In this document: positions 44,517 through 51,526 of the stretch, piece by piece
Layout of the letters: each line of letters opens with the position of its first letter
Numbering within the stretch: position 1 is the first letter of the stretch
NCBI GenBank assembly: GCA_946406355.1
Contig: CAMJKI010000002.1
Span: 16,970 to 80,969, forward strand
Length of the DNA: 64,000 nt
Reading direction: 5' to 3'
DNA from: an uncultured Bacteroidales bacterium
GTDB lineage: Bacteria > Bacteroidota > Bacteroidia > Bacteroidales > UBA932
Made by a program: the position numbers and the translations under genes
The notes under the pieces: generated by a model
The model's database searches: none
The model's input: only the letters and a program-made list of their open reading frames with translations
What the model was told of the DNA's origin: nothing

Positions 44517-45557
44517 ATGACTATAACAAAAGAACTGTGGGGAAAAACTCCCGAGGGCAAGGAAGTTCTGTTCTACACCCTTAAAAACGCCTCCGGCGCG
44601 TACGTAAAGCTGTGCAACATTGGCGCTGCCATCACTTCCATCGTGGTTCCGGACAAAAACGGCAAGCTGGGAGACATAGCGTTGGGTTACGCCAACCCGC
44701 TGGACTATATCGGCGACGGCCCCTGCATGGGCAAGGTGCCCGGCCGCTTTGCCAACCGCATTGCCAAGGGCAAGTTCACCCTGGCCGGCAAGGAATACAC
44801 CTTGCCCGTCAACTGCGGCCCCAACCACCTGCACGGCGGCCCGGAAGGCTTCATGAACCAAGTTTGGGACAGCCGCATAGAGGGCGATTCCGTGGAATTC
44901 ATGTACTTCTCGGAAGATGGCGAGTCCGGCTATCCCGGCAACATGAAGGTGGTGGCCCATTACACCTGGAGCGAGGACAATTCCCTCAAGCTCATCCTCA
45001 CGGCCGAAACCGACGCCCTCACGGTAGTCAATCTTACCAACCACGTATATGTGAACCTGAACGGCGACGGCAGCGGCACGGTGCTTAACCATAAACTGGA
45101 GCTGAACGCCTCCCAGTGGCTGCCCACGGACCCCACCCTCATTCCGGAAGGCGACCCTGCCGACGTGGCCGGAACGCCCATGGACTTTGTGGAAGCCAAG
45201 CCCCTCGGCCAGGACATCAAGGCCGATTTCCCGGCCCTGAAATACGGCAAGGGTTACGACAACTGCTGGCTGGTAGACGGTGCCATGCCCGGCCAGCTTA
45301 ACACGGTGGCCGACCTGTGGGGCGACGTCTCCGGCCGTCACATGGAGGTGCTTTCCACGCTTCCGGCCGTACAGGTATATACCGGAAACTGGCTCAAGGG
45401 CAGCCCCAAGGGCAAAAACGGCGAGTACGAAGACTACGACGGCGTGGCCATCGAGTGCCAGAAGTGCCCGGATTCCCCCAACCGGCCCGACTTCCCCTCC
45501 ACCGAGCTCCGGCCCGGCGAAGTGTTCGAAGAGGCTATCATCTGGGTATTCGACTAA
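44517..45557 (+). CDS. galM: Aldose 1-epimerase (mutarotase)
   Basis: GalM interconverts alpha and beta anomers of galactose and glucose. Residues in conserved motifs: GRFANRIAKGKFTL, NCGPNHLHGGPEGF (substrate His), NLTNHVYVNLNG (catalytic His) and AIECQKCPDSPNRPDFP (catalytic Glu). Length is 346 residues from the ATG at 44517, which lies 4 nt after the folA stop; the track's earlier start is inside folA. It is probably cotranscribed with thyA-folA although the pathway is unrelated. Its 3' end overlaps the convergent DUF5106 gene by 4 nt, and its terminator lies inside that gene. Confidence 0.94.
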   Translation: MTITKELWGKTPEGKEVLFYTLKNASGAYVKLCNIGAAITSIVVPDKNGKLGDIALGYANPLDYIGDGPCMGKVPGRFANRIAKGKFTLAGKEYTLPVNCGPNHLHGGPEGFMNQVWDSRIEGDSVEFMYFSEDGESGYPGNMKVVAHYTWSEDNSLKLILTAETDALTVVNLTNHVYVNLNGDGSGTVLNHKLELNASQWLPTDPTLIPEGDPADVAGTPMDFVEAKPLGQDIKADFPALKYGKGYDNCWLVDGAMPGQLNTVADLWGDVSGRHMEVLSTLPAVQVYTGNWLKGSPKGKNGEYEDYDGVAIECQKCPDSPNRPDFPSTELRPGEVFEEAIIWVFD

Positions 45558-46510
45558 AGCGTTTCAAAAAACGTTATTACGTTCTCCTGGGGGGCATCCT
45601 TCAGGAGAATTTTTTTATCCCGGTCCAGCAGATAAAGGGACGGGATGCCACGGACGTTGTATATACGGTCGTTGGTAACGGCCAGCCGATGGTCGTACCC
45701 GCAAATCCAGCTTTTGGGAAAACTGTCCGCCTGGGCCATCCAGTCCTCGATTTCGGGGTCTATGAAGATATCCACCACCTTCAGCCGGCCGTCGGCGATG
45801 GCCCGGCTTACCCGGGGCATCTGCTCCATCAGTTCCATCAGCTCCCGGCAGGCATTGCAGCCCGGGTTGCCAAAGATCAGGAGGGTATAATCGGCCTGTA
45901 TGCCGTGCAGGGTGTGTACTTTGCCTTGCGCATCCGTGAAGGGAAAGTCCGTGGCCACCGAGCCGACGGGGTTCCTGGCGCACATCTGGGCGTCGTAGCG
46001 GTATTTGGGCCGATAGGCGTCCTTCACCAGTTCCGATTCGGCCAGGAGGGCGGCATACACACCGTACAAATCTTCGCAGCGCACGGGGGAGTTGGGGTCG
46101 TAAAGATACTTGTTTGCCAGTTCGGCCATCTGCGGGAACAGATTGGACTCCGGATAGCGCCGGCCGAAGGTTTCCGCCCTTGCGAACAGCCGTGCCACCG
46201 CTCCCCTGGCGGCCTGCATGGGAACATTCTGCAGCAGCGTGGCATACAGGCCCATCTGCCCTTCCAGCTCCTGCAGCGCCACGCCGTTTACCGTAAGCGA
46301 GTCGCAATAATACACGGCCGATGTATCCGTGAACCGGTCCCACTGGTGGTTTACCATATAATCTACCCGGTCTTCCGCCTCTGTTATCATGGAAGGAATT
46401 TCCACTTCCGGGAAAGCGCGGCGGGCGGGTTGGACCGGCGATTTTGCCTGCCTGCCACCGCAGGAAGCCAGGAGCAAAACGGCCAGCAATATGCCTGTAA
46501 TCCTTTTCAT
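45554..46510 (-). CDS. DUF5106/thioredoxin-like lipoprotein
   Basis: This 318-residue lipoprotein has lipobox LASC (Cys17). Residues about 30-170 are helical and resemble DUF5106 (EVEIPSMITEAEDRVDYMVNHQWDRFTD). From about 185 it has a thioredoxin fold of the TlpA/AhpC type: GSVATDFPFTDAQGKVHTLHGIQADYTLLIFGNPGCNACRELMELM, with a CNAC active site, then a cis-Pro loop (YNVRGIPSLYLLD). It is probably a periplasmic or surface thiol oxidoreductase. The ATG is 7 nt from a TAAATTTG box. Its last codons contain the terminator of galM on the other strand. Confidence 0.87.
   Translation of the reverse strand: MKRITGILLAVLLLASCGGRQAKSPVQPARRAFPEVEIPSMITEAEDRVDYMVNHQWDRFTDTSAVYYCDSLTVNGVALQELEGQMGLYATLLQNVPMQAARGAVARLFARAETFGRRYPESNLFPQMAELANKYLYDPNSPVRCEDLYGVYAALLAESELVKDAYRPKYRYDAQMCARNPVGSVATDFPFTDAQGKVHTLHGIQADYTLLIFGNPGCNACRELMELMEQMPRVSRAIADGRLKVVDIFIDPEIEDWMAQADSFPKSWICGYDHRLAVTNDRIYNVRGIPSLYLLDRDKKILLKDAPQENVITFFETL
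45582..45616 (+). terminator. Intrinsic terminator of thyA-folA-galM, inside the antisense gene
   Basis: TTCTCCTG (45582-45589) and CAGGAGAA (45602-45609) form an 8-bp stem with a 12-nt loop, followed by seven T (45610-45616). It lies within the last 20 codons of the convergent DUF5106 gene. Confidence 0.8.
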
Positions 46511-46517
46511 AGCATAG

Positions 46518-46525
46518 CAAATTTA
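46518..46525 (-). promoter_or_regulatory. -7 element of the DUF5106 gene
   Basis: On the - strand this reads TAAATTTG, 7 nt before the ATG at 46510. It is divergent from the NSS promoter. Confidence 0.65.
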
Positions 46526-46547
46526 GGTATTTATTTCAAGAAATCCT

Positions 46548-46555
46548 TATCTTTG
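46548..46555 (+). promoter_or_regulatory. -7 element of the NSS transporter pair
   Basis: TATCTTTG, 19 nt before the ATG at 46575. The leader contains the repeated motif AACGAACGAACTTAA. Confidence 0.65.
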
Positions 46556-46558
46556 CGG

Positions 46559-46573
46559 AACGAACGAACTTAA
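46559..46573 (+). repeat. Leader motif AACGAACGAACTTAA, copy 1
   Basis: This 15-mer ends one base before the first NSS transporter ATG. An identical 15-mer precedes thrB at 51511-51525 on the - strand. It may act in translation initiation. Confidence 0.45.
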
Positions 46574-46574
46574 C

Positions 46575-47933
46575 ATGGCAGCAAGAGAAAACTTCGGCAG
46601 CCGCGCGGCTGTTATTATGGCTATGGCGGGCTCTGCCATTGGCCTGGGAAATATCTGGCGCTTCCCCTATCTGGCTGGGGAAAACGGCGGAGCCGCCTTC
46701 ATTATCATATATATAGTCTTTACCCTTATCCTTTCCCTGCCCATCTTTTTGGCAGAGTCGGTGCTGGGGCGCCGTTCGGGCACCAACAGCCGGGCGGCCA
46801 TTTCTTCCCTCATTCCCGGACGTGCCGGCCGATGGCTGGGTATGTTAACCGTAATTACGCCCCTCTGGATTGTTTCCTACTATTCCGTGGTGGGCGGCTG
46901 GTCGCTGGATTACCTGTCCCAGGCCCTTCGGCTAAGCTTTATCCATACCCCTCCGGAGCAGCTCACGGGCTTTTTCGAAGCCTTCATCGGCCGAACCTGG
47001 GTTCCACTCCTCTGCCACTTGGGCTTTCTGCTGGTAACGGTGGTTATAGTGGCCCTGGGCGTAAAGGGTGGCATCGAGAAATTCAGCAAAATATGCATTC
47101 CGGTGCTGTTTCTGCTCATTGTGCTCATTACGGTTTATTCCCTCTCCCTGCCAGGCGCTTCCAAGGGTGTGGAGTACCTGGTGAAGCCGGACTTCTCCAA
47201 AGTGACCGGTCATACCTTCCTGGATGCCCTGGGACAGAGTTTCTATTCCCTGTCGCTGGGCATGGGTATTATCATAACCTACTCTTCCTACGTAAGTAAA
47301 AAGGAGAACCTGATGGTGGCCGGCCTGGGCACCTCGGTGTGCGATTTGCTGTTCGCCTACCTGGCCGGTTTTGCCATTATGCCGGCGGTGTTTGCAGCGG
47401 GAATCGCTCCCGGAAGCGGCCCCGGGCTCATTTTCAACACCATTCCCTACATCTTCTCCCAGATGGGGCAGCAGATGCCGGTAGTGAGTTCGGTGGCGGC
47501 CATCCTGTTCTTTCTCACCATCCTCTTCGCCGCCCTCACCTCCTCGGTTTCGCTCATCGAAGTGGGTGTGGCTTTTCTCACTGAAACCAGCGGTATTTCG
47601 CGCCGGAAGGCCTGCGTGTGGCTGTTCCTCATTTGCGGCTTCTTCGGGGCGCTGGCATCGCTGTCGTTCGGCCCGCTAAAGGGCGTGAAGCTGTTTAACC
47701 TGTCACTCTTTGACTTTGCCGACAGCTTTGCCTCCAACGTGCTGCTGGTAATCGGCGGCGTACTGGCCGTGGTGCTGGCCGGCTGGGTGCTTCCCAAGCG
47801 CGCCGTATTTGTCGAACTCACCAACGGCGGAACCAAGAAGGGCAATGTGAAGCTGTTCCCGGTGGTTTATTTCCTCATCCGTTATGTGGCTCCGCTGGGT
47901 ATCGGCGCCATGATTGTGTCACTGGTACTATGA
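46575..47933 (+). CDS. Sodium-dependent transporter, NSS (SNF) family, first of a pair
   Basis: NSS transporters are LeuT-fold symporters that bring in amino acids or related amines with sodium. The hallmark ENFGSRAAVIMAMAGSAIGLGNIWRFPYLAGENGG is in TM1, which carries the unwound Na-binding segment. Further helices are clear, for example FIIIYIVFTLILSLPIFLAESVLG and PLGIGAMIVSLVL. Length is 452 residues with about 11-12 predicted transmembrane helices. The stop overlaps the start of a second NSS gene (ATGA). Substrate cannot be assigned from sequence. Confidence 0.93.
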   Translation: MAARENFGSRAAVIMAMAGSAIGLGNIWRFPYLAGENGGAAFIIIYIVFTLILSLPIFLAESVLGRRSGTNSRAAISSLIPGRAGRWLGMLTVITPLWIVSYYSVVGGWSLDYLSQALRLSFIHTPPEQLTGFFEAFIGRTWVPLLCHLGFLLVTVVIVALGVKGGIEKFSKICIPVLFLLIVLITVYSLSLPGASKGVEYLVKPDFSKVTGHTFLDALGQSFYSLSLGMGIIITYSSYVSKKENLMVAGLGTSVCDLLFAYLAGFAIMPAVFAAGIAPGSGPGLIFNTIPYIFSQMGQQMPVVSSVAAILFFLTILFAALTSSVSLIEVGVAFLTETSGISRRKACVWLFLICGFFGALASLSFGPLKGVKLFNLSLFDFADSFASNVLLVIGGVLAVVLAGWVLPKRAVFVELTNGGTKKGNVKLFPVVYFLIRYVAPLGIGAMIVSLVL

Positions 47934-49294
47934 TCAAACAGCGGGAAAACTTCGGCAGCCGGGCTGCGGTGATTATGGCCATGGCGGGTTCTGCCATCGG
48001 CCTGGGCAATATCTGGCGCTTCCCGTACATGGTGGGGGAATACGGCGGTGCAGCCTTTATCATTCTGTATATTCTGTGCAGCTTTATCCTGGTGCTGCCC
48101 ATATTCTTTGCCGAAACCATCATCGGCCGGCGCAGCCGCTCCAACACCTTTGGAGCCATGCGGAAACTGGCCCCCGGAACGGCCTGGAAGTGGCTGGGAC
48201 TGCTCACCATTGTATCGCCCATCATTATTCTAAGCTACTACAGCGTGGTGGGCGGCTGGTCGGTGGAATACCTGTTCAAGGCCCTGACCTTTGACTTTAC
48301 GGATACGCCGCCGGACCAGATCCAGGGTTTCTTCGGCCGATTCATTTCGGCTACCTGGCGGCCCATTGTGGCGCACACCGTTTTCCTGGCCATGGTGGCG
48401 GGGATTATTCTGGCGGGCGTAAAGAAAGGGATAGAAAAGTTCACCAAAATTACCATGCCCATTCTGTTTGTGCTGGTGGTGATTATAACCATCTATTCCG
48501 TTTCCCTGCCCGGGGCGTCCAAAGGCGTGGAATATCTGGTTAAACCCGATTTCTCCAAGATATCGGCCTCCACGGTGGCGGCGGCCATGGGACAGGCCTT
48601 TTTCTCCTTGTCGCTGGGTGTGGGTACCATCCTCACTTACGCTTCTTACGTGCGCAAGGACGAGAATATTCTGGCATCGGGAGTGGGAACGGCGGTGTCC
48701 GACCTGCTGTTTGCCATCCTGGCCGGTTTTTCCATTATGCCGGCGGTGTTTGCTGCGGGAATTACCCCTGGTGCCGGTCCCGGCCTGGTGTTCGAGACGC
48801 TGCCGTTCATTTTCAACAAAATGGGCGTTGCCATCCCCTGGATAAGCGCCCTGGTGGCCATTCTCTTCTTCGTTACTATTTTGGTGGCGGCCCTTACATC
48901 GGCCATTTCCATGATGGAGGTGGGGGTTGCTTACCTCACGGAGGAGAAGGGCATGAAGCGCCTCACGGCCACGCTGGCTATTACCGCTTTTGCGTGGGTT
49001 GTGGGTATCCTCTGCAGCCTTTCCTTCGGTCCGCTCAGCGGGGTTAGCCTCCTGGGCAACAGCATCTTCGACTTCCTGGACAAGCTGTGCTCCAACTGGC
49101 TCCTGCCGGCCGGCGGCCTGCTTTTCACCCTCTTTGTGGGCTGGAAAATGAGCCGGGCCGATGTAAAGGACGAATTCACCAACGGCGGCACCCTGAAGGC
49201 CAACACCCGCCTTTTCGGCCTGATATGGTTCCTCCTCCGCTTCGTTGCCCCCGTGGGCATCGTAGCGGTGTTCGTCACCAATTTACTGCTGTAA
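47930..49294 (+). CDS. Sodium-dependent transporter, NSS (SNF) family, second of a pair
   Basis: This 454-residue LeuT-fold protein is a close paralog of the preceding gene product. It shares ENFGSRAAVIMAMAGSAIGLGNIWRFPYM in TM1 and SLPGASKGVEYLVKPDFSKI in the middle. Differences cluster in TM3 and the substrate-facing parts of TM6-TM8 (LGVGTILTYASYVRKDENILASGVG against LGMGIIITYSSYVSKKENLMVAGLG), so the two may differ in substrate. The ATG overlaps the upstream TGA. It meets thrC tail to tail with a 2-nt gap and no separate terminator visible. Confidence 0.93.
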   Translation: MIKQRENFGSRAAVIMAMAGSAIGLGNIWRFPYMVGEYGGAAFIILYILCSFILVLPIFFAETIIGRRSRSNTFGAMRKLAPGTAWKWLGLLTIVSPIIILSYYSVVGGWSVEYLFKALTFDFTDTPPDQIQGFFGRFISATWRPIVAHTVFLAMVAGIILAGVKKGIEKFTKITMPILFVLVVIITIYSVSLPGASKGVEYLVKPDFSKISASTVAAAMGQAFFSLSLGVGTILTYASYVRKDENILASGVGTAVSDLLFAILAGFSIMPAVFAAGITPGAGPGLVFETLPFIFNKMGVAIPWISALVAILFFVTILVAALTSAISMMEVGVAYLTEEKGMKRLTATLAITAFAWVVGILCSLSFGPLSGVSLLGNSIFDFLDKLCSNWLLPAGGLLFTLFVGWKMSRADVKDEFTNGGTLKANTRLFGLIWFLLRFVAPVGIVAVFVTNLLL

Positions 49295-49296
49295 AC

Positions 49297-50583
49297 CTAT
49301 CCCAGCAGGAACTGCTTGAACCCTTCAAAGTCCTTCCCCAGCGGGATGGACCTTTTTTCGCCCTGCATGAAGGCGGCCAGGCGTTCCGGGATGGCCACCG
49401 GGGCGCCGATGATGCGTTCCACGGTGTCCTTGAACTTGGCCGGGTGGGCGGTTTCGCAGAAGAAGCCCACTTCTCCCGGCTGCGGGCTTTCCTTAAGCGC
49501 GCGGTAGCCGCAGGCACCGTGCGGGTCCAGCAGGTAGCCCGTGCGGGCGTAGCAGTCGCGGATGGTCTCCTCAATCTGCGCATCGCTGTAGGTGGCGCCG
49601 GAAATATCGGCCCGGATGGCCTCGGGCGAACGTCCGTACAGGTCCCAGATGCGGGCAAAGTTGCTGGGATCGCCCACATCCATGGCGTTGGCGATGGTCT
49701 GTACGGAAGGCCGCGGCCGGTAAGAACCCGTCTGCAGGAACTCGTAAAACACGCTGTTGGCGTTATTGGCGGCGATGAAACGCTTCACGGGCAGGCCCAT
49801 CCGTTTGCCGAAGAGGGCCGCGCAGATATTGCCGAAGTTGCCGCTGGGCACGCAGCAAACCACGTTGTCGGCCAGCCCCAGCCGTTGCAGCTGCGCGTAG
49901 GCCCAGAAGTAGTAGAAGGCCTGCGGCAGGAAGCGCGCCACGTTAATGCTGTTGGCCGATGTAAGGCGCAGTGCCTCATTTAGTTCCGCATCCATGAAAG
50001 CGGCTTTTACCAGCGCCTGGCAGTCGTCGAAGGTGCCGTCAATTTCCAGGGCGGTGATGTTCTGCCCCAGGGTAGTGAACTGGCACTCCTGGATGGGGCT
50101 CACTTTCCCCTTGGGGTACAGCACAAAAACGCGGATGCCGTCCACGCCCAGGAAGCCGTTGGCCACGGCGCTGCCGGTGTCGCCGGAAGTGGCTACCAGC
50201 ACGTTCACGGGGCCTTTTCCGTCATTGAAATGTTGCAACAGCCGCGCCATGAAGCGGGCGCCCACATCCTTGAAGGCCAGCGTGGGCCCGTGGAACAACT
50301 CCAGGGCATAAATGCCGGGTTCCACCTGGTGGAGGGGACAGTCAAAGGAAAGGGTTTCGGCCACTATGCGTTGCAGATCGGCGGCGGGAACATCTTCCCC
50401 AAAGAAGGCATTGGCAACGCGCGTGGAAAGCTCCACGAAGGAACCGTCGGCGCGGAAAAACGCCTCCGGAAGGCGCTGGATGCGCTCCGGCATATACAGC
50501 CCGCGGTCTTCGGCCAACCCCTTTACCACCGCCTTCTGCAGGGAGGCCAGCGGGGCTTTTCCGTTGGTGCTATAGTACTTCAT
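49297..50583 (-). CDS. thrC: Threonine synthase
   Basis: ThrC converts O-phosphohomoserine to threonine with PLP. The PLP lysine is in FHGPTLAFKDVGARF, and the phosphate-binding motif is LVATSGDTGSAVANGFLG. The N-terminus MKYYSTNGKAPLASLQKAVVKGLAEDRGLYMPE is the short bacterial form. Length is 428 residues from the ATG at 50583; the ORF track adds two residues. The start lies 14 nt inside the end of thrB, giving coupled translation, in the order mutS-thrB-thrC. Confidence 0.96.
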   Translation of the reverse strand: MKYYSTNGKAPLASLQKAVVKGLAEDRGLYMPERIQRLPEAFFRADGSFVELSTRVANAFFGEDVPAADLQRIVAETLSFDCPLHQVEPGIYALELFHGPTLAFKDVGARFMARLLQHFNDGKGPVNVLVATSGDTGSAVANGFLGVDGIRVFVLYPKGKVSPIQECQFTTLGQNITALEIDGTFDDCQALVKAAFMDAELNEALRLTSANSINVARFLPQAFYYFWAYAQLQRLGLADNVVCCVPSGNFGNICAALFGKRMGLPVKRFIAANNANSVFYEFLQTGSYRPRPSVQTIANAMDVGDPSNFARIWDLYGRSPEAIRADISGATYSDAQIEETIRDCYARTGYLLDPHGACGYRALKESPQPGEVGFFCETAHPAKFKDTVERIIGAPVAIPERLAAFMQGEKRSIPLGKDFEGFKQFLLG

Positions 50584-51505
50584 GGGCAAGCAGTTTGGCG
50601 CCTTTGTTGGTAACCTTCACCACATAAACATCGCAGTTGATGCCGTGGGCGCTGAAGTGGTCCTTCATGATTTTTCCGGCCTTATGGGCAATTTCCCGCT
50701 TGTCGGAGAGGGAGAACACGGAAGGGCCCGAACCGGAGATGTTCATGGCCATGGAGCCGGTGGCCAGGATCTTTTCGCGGAGCTCGTCAAAACCCGGAAT
50801 GAACTGCTTGCGGTAAGGCTCGGCCACGGCGTCTTTCATGGCGCGGCCCACCAGGCCGATGTTGCCGGAGTACAGGCCGGCCACCAGGCCGCCCACGTTG
50901 CCCCATTGGCTGATGGCGTCGTGCATGGGCACGGCTTTGGGCAGGATGCTGCGTGCCGCCTTGGTGGAAACCACAATTTCCGGATGCACCACTGCGCAGT
51001 AGAAATTGCCGGGGATGGGCAGCTGAATCATGTCCAGCGGTTCGTACCCGCGAATCAGGATAATGCCTCCCAGCAGGGCCGGGGCTGCATTATCGGCATG
51101 GTATCCGCCGCTGGCCAGGTTCTCACCCTCCATGGCGCAGATAACCATTTCCTCGTCGGAAAGCGGGCAGTCGTACAGTTCGTTCATGCCATAAGCCGCG
51201 GCGGCGCTGGAAGCGGCACTGGAGCCGATACCGGAGCCGGGGTAGATCTTCTGGCAGATGGTTACGTCGATGTGACCGCTGAGGCCGGTCATCTCAAAGA
51301 ATTTGCGGATTACGGGGGTAATCACATTGTCTTCCACATTCTCCGGCAGGGGAACGCTGGTTTTGTTGGTGATGGTGATACCGTCCCCTTCCGAGGCCGT
51401 CATTTCCAGGATGTCGCCCACTTCGTCCAGGGCCAGTCCCATGATGTCGAATCCGCAGCCCAGGTTGGCGATGGAGGCCGGGGCAAATACTCTTACTTTC
51501 TTCAT
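50570..51505 (-). CDS. thrB: Homoserine kinase
   Basis: ThrB phosphorylates homoserine, supplying the substrate of ThrC. It is a GHMP kinase: VRVFAPASIANLGCGFDIMGLALDEVGD at the N-terminus, the ATP loop KIYPGSGIGSSAASSAAAAYGMNEL, and MAMNISGSGPSVFSL near the C-terminus. Length is 311 residues. It starts 21 nt after mutS, and the gap contains the motif AACGAACGAACTTAA. thrA, usually the first gene of a thr operon, is absent here; mutS occupies its place. Confidence 0.96.
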   Translation of the reverse strand: MKKVRVFAPASIANLGCGFDIMGLALDEVGDILEMTASEGDGITITNKTSVPLPENVEDNVITPVIRKFFEMTGLSGHIDVTICQKIYPGSGIGSSAASSAAAAYGMNELYDCPLSDEEMVICAMEGENLASGGYHADNAAPALLGGIILIRGYEPLDMIQLPIPGNFYCAVVHPEIVVSTKAARSILPKAVPMHDAISQWGNVGGLVAGLYSGNIGLVGRAMKDAVAEPYRKQFIPGFDELREKILATGSMAMNISGSGPSVFSLSDKREIAHKAGKIMKDHFSAHGINCDVYVVKVTNKGAKLLAHEVL

Positions 51506-51510
51506 ATTTA

Positions 51511-51525
51511 TTAAGTTCGTTCGTT
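51511..51525 (-). repeat. Leader motif AACGAACGAACTTAA, copy 2
   Basis: Identical to the 15-mer at 46559-46573. Here it ends 5 nt before the thrB ATG, in the 21-nt mutS-thrB gap. Confidence 0.45.
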
Positions 51526-51526
51526 T

